Shown: positions 1-11,310 of the stretch, one piece after another | Layout: each line of letters opens with the position of its first letter | How positions within the stretch are numbered: position 1 is the stretch's first letter | Assembly: GCA_002914805.1 (NCBI GenBank) | Contig: JXTB01000093.1 | Span: forward strand, 997,165-1,061,164 | Direction: 5' to 3' | Length of the DNA stretch: 64,000 nucleotides | Source: Parasponia andersonii | Lineage: Eukaryota > Streptophyta > Magnoliopsida > Rosales > Cannabaceae | Program-made: the position numbers and the translations under genes | Notes under the pieces: generated by a model | Seen by the model: only the letters and a program-made list of their open reading frames with translations | Databases searched by the model: none | What the model was told of the DNA's origin: nothing

Positions 1-552
1 GAAACTTCTGTGCAACCAAAAACTTGCCAGCAGACCTCAAAAACACTCGTACTATGGGAGTCACGTCGCTCATCGACGACCCGAGAAAACGTACGAATAG
101 GAAACTGCTATACAACCAAAAACTTGCTAGCAGACCTCAAAAATACTTGTACTATGGAATTCCGTCGCTCGCCGATGACCTGAGAAAACGTACGAAGAGG
201 AAATTGCTGTGCAACCAAAAACTTGCCAGCAGACCTCAAAAACGCTCGTACTATGGGAGTCACGTCGCTCGTCGATGACCCGAGAAAACGTACGAAGAGG
301 AAATTGCTGTGCAACCAAAAACTTGCCAACAGACCTCAAAAATGCTCGTACTATGGGAGTTACGTCGCTCATCGACGACCCGAGAAAATGTACGAAGAGG
401 AAATAGTTGTACAACAAAATCTTGCCAGTAGACCTAAAAAACGCTCGTACTATGGGAATCACATCGTGCAATAAAATGTTTGCCGATGACCCGGGAAAAC
501 ATACGAGGAAGAAAGGGGTACACAGCCCAAAAGCTTGCCAGTAGACCCCCTA
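1..552. repeat. Tandem array, ~100-bp unit, about 5 copies
   Basis: Copies start near 1, 101, 200, 300 and 400, and a degenerate partial copy runs to about 552. Each unit begins like GAAATTGCTGTGCAACC, passes through CTTGCCAGCAGACCTC and CGTACTATGGGAGTCACGTC, and ends near GAGAAAACGTACGAAGAG. Copies 2-4 are very similar and the outer ones diverge. The open reading frames here are by-products of the repeat. Its place, upstream of an antisense accessory gene and a plus-strand LTR, matches the 3' untranslated region of Tat-lineage Ty3/gypsy elements, where such arrays are known to arise. The array may continue left of the window. Confidence 0.9.
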
Positions 553-668
553 AGGAACGTTTTTAGCTACACGAAGAGCTAAAGGAAAGCAGGGTCGGGA
601 CCCACCCATTGGAAGAGGACCCTCCCTAATGAACATTTTAGCTACACAAAAAGATAAAGGAAAGCAGG
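548..668. repeat. Imperfect direct duplication, ~76-bp period
   Basis: A segment starting CCCTAAGGAACG and containing TTTTAGCTACACGAAGAGC and AAAGGAAAGCAGG is repeated as CCCTAATGAACAT with TTTTAGCTACACAAAAAG and AAAGGAAAGCAGG. It directly follows the 100-bp array and belongs to the same retroelement 3' region. Confidence 0.75.
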
Positions 669-669
669 C

Positions 670-1354
670 TCTACCTGGGGGATGATTTATTTGTGCATGG
701 GCAGGATGTGAGTGGATTTGAAGTCTACCTATTGGAAGTAGTCCAGTATCAAACCAAACGTGAAGACAAAAATTAAGATTAAAGTCTGTTTATTATGTCC
801 TAAAAATACAAAGTGCACGGTTAATAGTGGTGCGCACTCATAAGCCCTACTTACAGGAGGCAGGTTGCGAACGGACTCATAAGGAGACATCGGAGTGGTA
901 GTGCCCTATTTGTTCCCGGTAAAAGCTGAGCCCAGGCCTTCTCCTTTGCAACGACGGGTCCAAATAATGGTCAATAAATCCCTGGAGTTGGTTCTGAGCA
1001 CGGTCCCATTTGGGGTCAGAAAAGTCTAGCCACACACGTGGATCGAACTCTACCAAAACAAGTTATAACAAGAGTTATGCCTCCGTGACACCGGATGAGT
1101 CAAAGCTTGCACCCCTATCTCCAGAACTAATCTTAGCAGTCATAGCCTGAGGAGGACTCACTAATAGTCCGAAATCGTGTCCATATGAGTCGTCCACAAT
1201 TATTTATACAGACGGCTACAACAAGGCTTGACTTTGCCCCGGACGCGGTCAACAAAGAAAAAGAAAACAGACTAAAGAGAATTGCACTGTTCTTATTATT
1301 TATTCGGAGGGTTACAACGAAGGTCAGCTTTACAAATGTACAAAGTTAGAGACC
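670..1354. other. Non-coding part of the Tat-type element
   Basis: No supportable gene. This sequence lies between the tandem arrays and the last exon of the antisense accessory gene and probably holds that gene's 3' flank. No pol coding sequence is visible on either strand, so the protein-coding core of the element lies left of the window or was lost. Confidence 0.5.
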
Positions 1355-4300
1355 TTAGTTACCTCCTTCCATGGGAGTGCGGCCAATCCCAGCGCTTGGA
1401 CCAGCCCCGGTAGAGGGTGGTGTGCCAGGGTTAGATTCGTCACTAGATACAATGACTGCACCAAACCCCTCACCGGTTAAGACCCCGAGACTAGGCTGAG
1501 CGCCAGGGGATTCCGAAGTTCGATCTGGCAGACCAGAAATGGGGATAAGCTCTTTGGCACCATAAGTAGATGTAGAGGGCCCGTCTTTTTCTACGGCAAG
1601 CATCTTCAGCACGTCAGCCAGATACGTGATGCTGATCTCATCCCCGAGCTGCTGCATGTAGTGCTTGACGGAATAGTGGTCTCTCTCAATGCCTTTCTAA
1701 TCGTCAAATTGGTCTGGCGTTACCACCTCAGCGCGACCTTCGAACTCTCTATTCTCCCAGCCAGACCTGTAACTTTCCACATAAAGGACGTCCACCTGCC
1801 TCTGGTACCTCGTTTTTAATTTCTCCGCGTCCGCCAGCCTATCCTTCAGTGCCACCAGCCTGAGCTCCGCTTGCCACTGCGATAAGTCGAACAAAAAAGT
1901 GTTAATTCTAGAAAGATCCTTGCTGTGTTTGCGAGACATCTCCACATGAGCACCCATCAGATTTTTGTGATCCAAGAAGAGAGATCGATTTACTCGTTGG
2001 ACCTGTCAAGTCTGTGTTGCAGAGAATGGGCCTCAAGCTTGGCTTTCGCCTCGGCTTTTCTTGCTTCTTTGGCGTCGTCAACAGCCCTGTCACAGGCGAG
2101 GAAAGCCAGCCCCATCTCCGCCCCTGCGCTATGCAATTCTTGCTCCTTGACCTTTAGCTCGTTTTGAGCCAATCTGGCGGCCTCAGATTGAGCAAACTTG
2201 TCAGCCTCTGCCTTAGCCAGTCTCGCAACCATCTCCTCGTGCCTGGTCCTCTCGACACTCAGAGCGTGAGCCACCGTGCTGTTGACCCTCACCTCCTCGA
2301 GGTTCTGATATAAATCGAAGTCAGGCCTCAATTCGGCGAGGGCGGCCTCGTTGTGCTCGGCCAGTGCAGAGCGAGAACTCAGCTCCTCGGTCAAATCCCT
2401 GACACGAGAGGAGTAGAAAGACTGGATGGCGACCAGCTGCAAGTTAAACAAAAAAAAGGGGGGGAGGGTCAGCGTTTAGCAAGGATGCTGAGAAATATAG
2501 AAGCAACTGAATGGACCAAACCTGCGCGAATATACGTTTGGTGACCAGTTCGACGTTCTCTGAAGAGAGCGCCTCCAGCTCCGGCTCTGCGTCTGGACCC
2601 TCTTTTTGGGTGTTGCTTGTGCCTGGGGAACAAGGCCCCTCCTCGCTAGCCGCGAGAGCACCCTCTCCGCCAACCGGGCATGCCCCCGAGGCAGTGACGG
2701 CAGGGACGGAGGGAAGACCGGTGCCACCAGGAGCACCATCAGCCACAGAGGGAGGTGGTGCATCTCCTCTGGGCGGGCCGCTGCGTGTCGACCTTCTTCT
2801 CTTTAGAAGGGTCAGCGTGGCCCCGTCGTCATCACTCTCAGACGAGGGGGCAACCCTGCCCCTCTTCTTCACCCGGCCCTCTTCTTCATTAGACGAGTCG
2901 ACCTCATGTCGCCATTTTATTGGGACTAGGGGAGGGGAAGATAGTCGAGACTTCAATCTCGGAGCCCCCCCACTGAGCTCGGCGATCTCCCCGCCGAGGC
3001 TAATAGTGCCCGATTTCAAACCGGAGTCAGGGGTAGACGAGATTACTGCAGCAGACCCCCCAGCCAGAATCAGTGGCGTCTCCTCCCCATCTACAGTCCG
3101 TGTGGCAGACGTTCCCCCAGATCGAGGTTCGCCTGCTCCGGAGCAGGGGACCGCAAGCACTTCATCTCCTGAGAGTACCACGAGATGCCGGCCAGCAGGT
3201 GCCTTGGTACGAGCCTTATGTCCCGCGGCTCCCCCCTTGACGATTGAGGGGTCAACCGATGGGCCTGTCTCAGAACCTGTAAGGAACAAGTAACATATTT
3301 AGATCACAGCCACAGTCTGACCCACGAAGCTCAAGGGTGCGAAAATGAACTCACCCCTAGCTCTCTTGGGGGCGGCGGCTTCCTCCCTGCGGAGCCTAAT
3401 ACACTCCTCGACCATAAGCCTCCCGGCCTTCTCGAGCTCGTGGCTAGACAGTGCCACCAGGTCGTTGGTGCCCACCAATTGGCTTGAAGCCGTAACCTAC
3501 CGATCCACCATGGTGATTCAGTCATGTTCGTCCCGGCGGAATCGGTTCAGGGCAGAGGCATCAAGTCGGCTCCGCATGTGCTTTGTGATGACCCAGGTAT
3601 CCAGAGGAAATGGAAGATATGAAACCATCTTGGGCATCATGTTCATCGTCAGGGGGTTGAGGACGGCCTGGATGTGCTTGCAGTCCCCGGGAGATCCGAA
3701 GATGATGATCCCCTCAAGGCCTTTGAGCCGCCCCGCCGGCAAATGCGGCTCGAACCTGTTCTCTTCTACCGAGACTGCACAAGACAAAATAACATGAGCA
3801 ATAACATACGGGGAGGGCACAGACCCAAAAATCACGACCAAGCACTTACTCTACAGGAAAGCTGAGGGAACTTGGAAGTGCTCGCCATTCACCCAAGGGG
3901 AGCACCACGTCCCTCAAACGGCGTATAACTTGGCATGGGAGTCCCATTATTTATTTGACCTCGGCAAGCCCCAGAAGATATGACGTCCCAACAGCGGTTG
4001 GAGGTAAAAAGTAGGGTAGGAACTCTTCTTGGGGATGAAGGTGAGCTTGTAAGTATAAAAAACCACCTCCAGGTCAATATGCAAATTATAGAGTACTGAC
4101 AGGGCAGAAAGCTCCATCAGAATCATGACCCCGTTTGCATTCAATTGCATCAGGTGGATCCCCGTCAAAGCGAAAAATTGGTGGACCAGAGGAGGAAGGG
4201 AGAATTGCAGCCAGTCCAGGTGTTTTCTGCCCAAGATGATAGAGCCTTCGGGGGCACAAGGACGAAGATACCAATCCACAGGGCCCTCGAACTTTTGCAG

Positions 4301-4393
4301 CATCACTCCACCAGGGAGGCAGAGTTGTCTCCTGAGTTAATCCAGCTCTGAATCCACGACGGAGCACAATTCCTGATTTTGACTTGAAGCCAT
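1355..4393 (-). pseudogene. Decayed antisense accessory ORF of a Tat/gypsy element (transposase_28-like)
   Basis: This is a multi-exon gene relic of the 'putative gypsy type transposon' family (Pfam transposase_28), a product of Tat-lineage retrotransposons and not a host gene. The start is ATG at 4393 (MASSQNQELCSVV). The frame meets TAA after codon 18, then resumes with family-like sequence (EGPVDWYLRPCAPEGSIILG) to about 3947. Later pieces: 3841-3518 (MNMMPKMVSYLPFPLDTWVI, RSRLDASALNRFRRDEHD), about 3498-3352 (LVGTNDLVALSSHELEKAGR), 3279-2525 (acidic, Ser/Pro-rich, basic patch KKRGR), 2440-1990 (long Ala/Glu/Leu coiled coil), 1975-1697 and 1657-1355. The nonsense codon, a frame break near 3950 and another near 1985 show it is dead. 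It runs opposite to the LTR at 4735-5563, as antisense accessory ORFs of this lineage do. The assignment rests on remembered family features. Confidence 0.7.
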
Positions 4394-4734
4394 TGTTCTG
4401 AATACGAGTGAAAGAGTAAAAGTCTCTAGAAGAGAGGAAATCGGAAACCCTAGGATTTTATGAGGCTAGAATGATTGAAGATTTTAGTAAAGTGGCAAAT
4501 GAATGAAATTACGGCTTTTATAGAGGGGGAGCTGAAGAGTTTTTCTGGAAAAAGGGAGAGCAAAAGAGACCGAACAATCGGAACTTCAAAATTCAAACAG
4601 ATTTTGTGACATGGGATGGCGTGCCTCCGCGTCGGCAGGGAGGCAGCCACGTGCACCTCCCAGATTGGAGGAATGGATAAATGATTTCCCCACTTGACGG
4701 GTACGAATCCATCAAGTAGGGAAATTGGGGCAGT

Positions 4735-5563
4735 TGTGGGACCCGTTCCCAAATCATGCACCACGTGGACGATTACAGAATAGGTCACAAACGGGGCCCA
4801 CCGTTCGACAGGCGTCGAGAGTGATTAGCTAAAGGCCATGCGGGTCACACTTGATTTCACAATCAACCGTTGGGACGTCCGAGGATAGGGTCGAGCCCAT
4901 CACAGACCCTGGACAGACTCGGCCCAATCCGACCCTTACCTCGACAACTGGGGGGGTCAAAAGTCCCAAGGGTCTTTCACCAAAATACGATGGAAAGCAA
5001 CTCACAACTCCAGACCCAGACAGAGCATTTAATGCGATCTTGGGTAGGCGTGCGCAAGGGGGACAATCCGTCCTGACAGAACGACGATTGACCAAATCTC
5101 ACCCCTGACAGATTCAAGCCATAGGAGGCGGCGGAAACTAAACTACATCGATACAGAGATGATCACGGTAATCTCAGCCCGTGACCTCTGGGAAACATTT
5201 TGAGGAAAAAGGTACTCAGTCCTGAGATTGAGACCCGAGTGGTTCACAATCTCAGGACTATATATATATGGGTCATGCGTTCTCGAGATAGGCATGTATG
5301 CTTACAAGAAAAAAGTGTATAAAAAAAAGCTTATGAGCAAGAAACAAACATATACTCATATAGAACTAATTCCTTGCTACCCTGAATCAAAGATAAGTTA
5401 CTGACTTAAGCATCGGAGAGTCTTTGCAGGTGGCCACCCCCGCCTCTCCGACCCTGCCTGGAGTTCAGGGCACTTTTGGGATAGCGAGGACATGTGGACA
5501 GTTGGAGAGTATAACATCAGTGGTTCAGAGACACGTGGACGGCTGGTGAGAAACCGCTCCAAC
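4735..5563 (+). mobile_element. 3' LTR of Tat-type Ty3/gypsy retrotransposon
   Basis: The proposed LTR begins TGTGGGACCC right after a purine-rich tract (GGGAAATTGGGGCAG, 4720-4733) that fits a polypurine tract. It ends TCCAACA at 5563, nearly the inverse of its start. A TATA motif lies at 5259-5269. Downstream is ACTGACTTAAGCATCGG followed by AGAGTCTTTGCAGGT, a stretch I recognise from R/U5 regions of plant Tat LTRs. Orientation is therefore plus. The 5' LTR is outside the window, so the borders cannot be confirmed by comparing the pair; an alternative end is CA at 5570. The target duplication cannot be checked here. Confidence 0.65.
5218..5269 (+). promoter_or_regulatory. LTR core promoter with perfect hairpin beside TATA box
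   Basis: AGTCCTGAGATTG (5218-5230) and CAATCTCAGGACT (5247-5259) are a perfect 13-bp inverted repeat with a 16-base loop, and the second arm abuts the TATA stretch at 5259-5269. The repeat is read directly from the sequence. A role as a paired transcription-factor site or structured element of the LTR promoter is inference. Confidence 0.6.
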
Positions 5564-6349
5564 AATATCATTATGGTTTTAGACGACTATAATTTTTTTC
5601 TTTTTTCAGAGGGTCTTGAATCCTAGTCTCAAGTTGTTTTTTGCCCTTGTTTAGATATCCTATAATTGACACCAAATTTTGAATTTTTCTCTCTAAATCA
5701 ATAGCAAAAACTAAGGAGAAAAGAAAGAAATAAATAAAGATATTTGAAAGTTAAGAAATACTAATTGTACTTTCTTTTACATTCTCTTTTACATTCTTAT
5801 ATTGTTTGATACACAGCGAATTTCACTATAATTTATTTAATTATTGTCAGATAATAAGATTATAGAGTGTAAAAAAAAATGAAAAATGAAGTGTATTTAG
5901 CGCTCCTCTTGAAAGTTTAGGTATCGAGTCGAAATTGACACAAAAACACAATTTAGGTGCTAATATTTTGAATATTTTGAAAATCATATGTCAAAATATG
6001 ATATGACTCCTGAATCTTGAGGGTCAAAAATAGTACTCACTCTAAATTATTCTGATAATTGATATGTTCTTTATTTTGATAAAGACAACTCATAAAACGG
6101 CAAACAACAAAAATAAAATAAAATTCACTTCAACTATTTCAACTCTAATTTAGGAGGAGATGCTAGAAATTCTGAAAAATAATTTCGAAAAATGATTTTA
6201 CTGAAAATGATTTACGTGGTTTAGTAAACAAATTAATAATGCAACGAAATTGATATTTTAAAATTTTTCTTGAAACTTTACAAAACAAAATAAATAGAAC
6301 CGTTAATCTAACATAAATCAATTCATGGATCTTAGTTTAGATAAAACCT

Positions 6350-7290
6350 GAAAGTGCTTTCACAATTATTGAATCTTCTCGTCTATTCTACGAAGCTTGT
6401 TGAATGATCCAGTATATGGGTACCTTCTTGATTCCTAATGAGAGATGAGCGGGCGATCTGAAAGACGTTATTCCTTCTCCTCGATTGCAGGTCTATGACC
6501 ATAGATATCTCTCCCTCAGTGACCATGAACAAGCTCGAGATTTCTCCCACAATAGCTCGACTCTCTAACTCTCTCTGACAATAGCTCGACTCTCTAACTC
6601 TCTTTTTTTCTCTATGTATCACATTAAGTACAATTATTATGCATGTACTAGGCGTGTGGCTACTGTCCATAGGCTTAGAAAAACTTTTCTCTTAAGTATT
6701 AGAGAGGTGTAAACCTTATTAAGCTCAACTGACCATTCAATCAGTATTGGGCTATATGTGAGCTAGATAAAGGACCTTACAAATTCAAATAGTTTAAGCT
6801 CCAATGAGCCAATTACCCACAATTATAACTAATGCTTAATTATGTCCAGGCCTATAGTGGAATGTCTGATATTAATAGACACTGCACTATCTGCTAAATA
6901 TTGTACTTTTATACTAAATGTCATATATTTTCATATTACATTCCATTATAGACCTAATATTGTACTCATAGACTAAACGCATTGTCCATTAATATTAGGA
7001 CACTCCATTATAAACTCAATATTACACTCTTAGACTAAATGTGATATATTTTTTGTGAAACTAATTAATATTTTAATTAACTCGATCCATTTAGCATATA
7101 TTATACATGCAGATATATCCCTTATGCATTGTTGTACTAGTGAGGTGAAATTACTATATTATCCATCTAGTACATATTTACCTTTGAGTTGCAATTTTTC
7201 ATCTAATGGATAATAATTGACTATAGTGTTTGTAACTATCTATATAAACACAGTCAAATTTACAAAAGTGAATACCTGACACCTGGTATT
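6350..7290 (-). mobile_element. Probable degenerate copia-like LTR fragment
   Basis: The stretch has the feel of a plant Ty1/copia LTR read on the minus strand: a conserved-looking segment near 6360-6530 (ATCTTCTCGTCTATTCTACG, CCAGTATATGGGTACC) followed by AT-rich sequence with repeated TTAGACTAAATG-type words at 6950-7050. It includes a 30-bp tandem duplication at about 6551-6610. I could not define TG...CA ends or a target-site duplication, so this stays a low-confidence call based on resemblance. Confidence 0.3.
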
Positions 7291-10200
7291 TATTATCCAA
7301 GTACTTGAAAAAAAAAAAAACTCAAAAAGTAACATTACATACATAGTGTTAAAATCGTGAAAGACGTTCTTGTCAATTCACAAATCTCATTTTTCAAAAT
7401 ACCAGAGTTCGAACCATATAATCGGAAATAGTCTTTTAGTAAGTCAAAAAGATAAAATTCACGAGAGTAAATCTTACAATTATTAGGATTAAGATAATAC
7501 TGTAAAAGATAGAATATTGAGTTACAATACTTAATCTTAAATTCTATTTTTACTTGGTCTAGTTCAATGCACGTATAACTTTCCTATAACGACTTAATGT
7601 TTCTATCCAAAGTCAAACACTTCAATGATTAGAGATTTCATCAATCCCGTTCAAATATACAACATTATATTTTATGGCAAAATAAAATATTCAGTCTTTA
7701 TTTGCAGAATGTGAACTTTTTATTCAGACATAATGAAATAAATAAATTACTCACCTACATGTAAACACTTTATACGTACAATTCTTTATTACTCATTATT
7801 AATCATAGAAACCTTTAGACCTTTGCATAGTAGGAAACATAAACATCACATAGATATAATTAGGACATATAGAATTTATTAACAATAAATAGATAGCATT
7901 CAAATCCAATAAACATTCTTCAAAATGTCTAACAAAAAAACTGCTTTCTATAGCATATTTCTAATAGGATATACTTTATTTAAAAAAAAAAGGAAGGTGA
8001 AAGCAATGGAATAATGCACCTATTTAATATTTCAAAGTATGGTAATGGCTATATAAGTCTAGGAGATAATGGTTGAATTTGAGTTTTTGTGTTTATTTGA
8101 TTAAAATGAGTTTATGAAAGAGTAGATTATGCAATTGATTTCAAATTATCAGATTTTGACCAATAATTACTCTCTTTAAATTTAGAGAGATTTTAGTAAT
8201 AAATTTTCATTCAAGTGGAGTACTTAATGCAGAAGTATTCAAAATCTGCACCATCTGATCTAATTTGTACGAACTAATCTAATCCAATCCACAAAGTATA
8301 GATATCTGCATATACGGGGATTGGATTTGATTGAAATGTCAAAAATCTATACTTTTGTAATCAAATATATTTTTTTATTATGAAAGTAACATATCCAATA
8401 TAATCCACACTTAAATTATGTTTATTAAAATACATATATTTATGTATAGAACATTTTTTTTTTACAATTCATATACATTCTTATTTGTTTGGCAGGTTTA
8501 TTTTAGATTTTAATAGATTGTATGTATTTTTTTAATAAAAAAAATGCTAAAATGATGAGTAATGGCTAAAATTACAATAAAATGTCCAAATCTGAGCTAA
8601 AATGAATAGTCCATAATTAAAAAGGCAACTAAAATCTAGTTATAAGGACTTATTAACTAGGCTCAAGTAATTGATCTAATCCACACATTTATGGATTGGA
8701 TCGAATTGGTTTAAAGATTTTATACAAATTTAATTGGATACGATTTCTGAAATCTGCACTATGTGCGGATCGGATATAATTTCCTAAAAAAAAAAATAGA
8801 TTAGATTTGATGAACACCAGTAACTTATTGTACAAATAAAACATTTTATTATTTTCTGGACAATTTTCTCTCTTTCCTCCCTCTTGTACTAAAGATAACA
8901 AAAGAAGAGTCTTGTCGTTTATTTCCTTAGGCAATATATCTCTTATTCTTTCGAAATCTCCTTCCCCTTCCCTTGTACTAAAGGTAGCTTAAGTAGCAAC
9001 ATTTTATCGAGTAACATGTAATTCTCACAACGTATAAGTGGAGATATTTTATCAAAGACTTGGCTGACTAAAATGTCAAAACATGGGTGTTTAAGTCTAT
9101 TTATGATATTTTTTTTCATAGTTATCTAACGATTTTGAGGAAAAATGATGACTGATGGTCAAAATCCTAAATTAGAATTCAATCGCTAATAATAATGAAA
9201 TTGCGGTAAAATAACTGAGAATATGAAATTTAGCATGCTTTAGTCCCAAAAAATAACCTACGTACACAATATTTTTCCTATGAGAGATTTACAAAAAGTG
9301 ATAAGAAAGGGAGCATAGTAATTTTAGCTTTCTATTATAGGAGGTGTTGTTTGTCTCTCATATTGCAACTGGGGACCGAATACTAATATAATGGGTAAAC
9401 AACCATTTAAAACATAATAATTATCCATTATTTCATGAGATAATTCAGTTAGTCCATAATTATCAAGATAAAAAATAGATATTCCTAATTTAAATGTGAT
9501 ATACCTCTATGCGCAATAATATTCATTCGAATATTGGCCAATTTATGCATCTTCTAGAAGAATTCATGATACACTGAAAAATTATATATACATATATTTT
9601 AATATGCAAGATAGTTTTAACTACTCTAGTATTTCGTAGTTGGCTTTGTAAGAGCTTTAGAGTATAATTCACATTTGTTGCGAAATTACAAGCAAAGCAT
9701 GTTCTTCATTTCTTTTACTAGTTCACAACGTGTTACATTGCCATGTTGTGGCACTTTCCATTTGCCACATTCATACTAGGCTACTTGCTAACGTCGGATT
9801 AGAAGTGGACATTGTCTTAACTCTTAAGTTAAATCCATTCAATAGCACTTGTAAAGACACACAAAAGTGTCACCCAATTATACACTCAATGATAAAATAG
9901 CATATATTTATATTTTATAATCACTTATACTCAAAAAGAAAAGTTGTGGGTAATGATAATACCTATTCAAAAAGAGATATGCATAATTAAATACTTACAT
10001 TTCCCCATAATTTGGAGCATTTAATTCAATATTTTTTATTTTTTATTTTTTATACTTAATAAGATAAAATTTGACAAGTTTACCTTGTTTTATATAAATA
10101 AAAGAAATTATAACTTATAATCCATGTGAATAATTAGTCATGCAATCCCACTCGATCTGCACCACAAGATTATGTTGTTATTTATACATACTTTATTATT

Positions 10201-10398
10201 ATTATTTTGGCGATGGCGATAAATCTTACTGACTTACTTACAAAATGTGGCATAAATCTAAAAATTCATCGGTGTGGTTGCCTATGGTTAAATATTTGTA
10301 CAAGGTTAATATTGTATTAGGTATAAAAGAGAATAATAATGGACACATAATGGATGTAAGGGATAGAAAATTATTTAAAATACTTTCTCTTGTACTTT

Positions 10399-10654
10399 AG
10401 GTTTTGTTTGGAATATGAAATTTAAGAAAGGAAGAAAATAATTTTAAAAGATTCTATTTTCTTTACTTAGATTTAAACAAAATCAAGACAAATTTATACT
10501 AAGAAAAGTTAGAGTTTCACATAACTTTTGAGTTCATAGAATTTTTACAAATAGATTTCAAATTAAAAAAAAAAAGTCCAAAAGAAAAAATATATTTTTT
10601 CTCTTTCTTTTTCTTCATAAATTTCCCCCAAAACCCACCTTCTAAACAAAGCCT
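10399..10654. mobile_element. MITE-like foldback element, Tourist-type termini
   Basis: The element starts AGGTTTTGTTTGGAA and ends TTCTAAACAAAGCCT, imperfect terminal inverted repeats matching about 12 of 15 bases. It is about 256 bp, AT-rich and without coding capacity. The termini resemble PIF/Harbinger (Tourist-like) MITEs. The flanks (TTA before the GG; TTG after the CC) would be an eroded 3-bp target duplication. Confidence 0.5.
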
Positions 10655-10749
10655 TGTAATATTTAGTACGATAGAACAAAAAAAAATAAGTGACTCAGTA
10701 AATTATTCATATTATGTTAAATAAAAATTAAACTTGAAACAAAAACGAT

Positions 10750-11310
10750 GTCGATCTAAAAAATGAACACAAATTGTCTCTTCATTATACGTGTTTTTCC
10801 TTTTTTAGCTTGAATTTAATTGATTTAGGCTCCGTTTAGAACTTAGAGTTTAGGAGAGAAAGAAAAAAATTTCAATAGATTCTATTTTTTCTTTATTTAG
10901 TTTGAAATAAAAGAAATTGAATTTTTTTTCAAGAAAAACAAAAGTTTTATTTGATGTCATTTTTTAGTATATAAAATTTTGATATATTAATTAATTAGTA
11001 TAGTCAAATATATCAAAATAAAGTTTTATAAACTCTTAAAATAATTATATAAATTTTTCATGATTTTTTTCTTGTGATGTTTTTTCCTCCAAAATCTAAG
11101 TTTCAAATAGAACCTTAATGAAACCATAGCATTCGAAAAGAAAAATGTCAACAAAATCCAGATTTCAAATAGAGCCTTATTGAAATCATAGTACTCATAG
11201 TACTCAGAAAAGAAAAATGTCAACGTGAAAAATGAATACAAATTGTCTCTTCATTGTATGCATGTTTCCTTTTTTAGCTTGGATTCAATTGATTTAGTGA
11301 AACCATAGTA
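10750..11310. repeat. Local duplications around the MITE
   Basis: Sequence near 10760-10827 (ACAAATTGTCTCTTCATT, TTTTTTAGCTTGAATTTAAT) recurs at about 11231-11296. A second, about 65-bp duplication copies the MITE's right end and flank (11091-11157 versus 11158-11224; TTTCAAATAGA.CCTTA, then AGAAAAGAAAAATGTCAAC). Together they show repeated slippage or unequal exchange here. Confidence 0.75.
10828..11114. mobile_element. Tourist-like MITE with TTA target duplication
   Basis: It starts GGCTCCGTTTAGAACTTAG and ends with the inverted counterpart CTAAGTTTCAAATAGAACC. TTA flanks both sides (10825-10827 and 11115-11117), the target duplication expected of PIF/Harbinger MITEs. A nearby paralogous copy of the flank (about 11231-11310) reads straight through GATTTAGTGAAACC with no insertion. 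It is 287 bp and non-coding. Confidence 0.7.

Noticed and set aside
24-474. Overlapping short proteins such as LASRPQKRSYYG repeats
   Set aside because: Produced by the 100-bp tandem array, whose unit length of 99-100 changes frame from copy to copy. No sign of selection for coding.
1-552. CRISPR-like array
   Set aside because: Continuous tandem repeats without spacers in a plant nuclear sequence.
2511-3293. 260-codon open frame on the plus strand
   Set aside because: It is the complement of a Ser/Pro/Asp-rich exon of the minus-strand accessory gene. The minus reading has the family-like basic and acidic patches and joins neighbouring exons; the plus frame has no such context.
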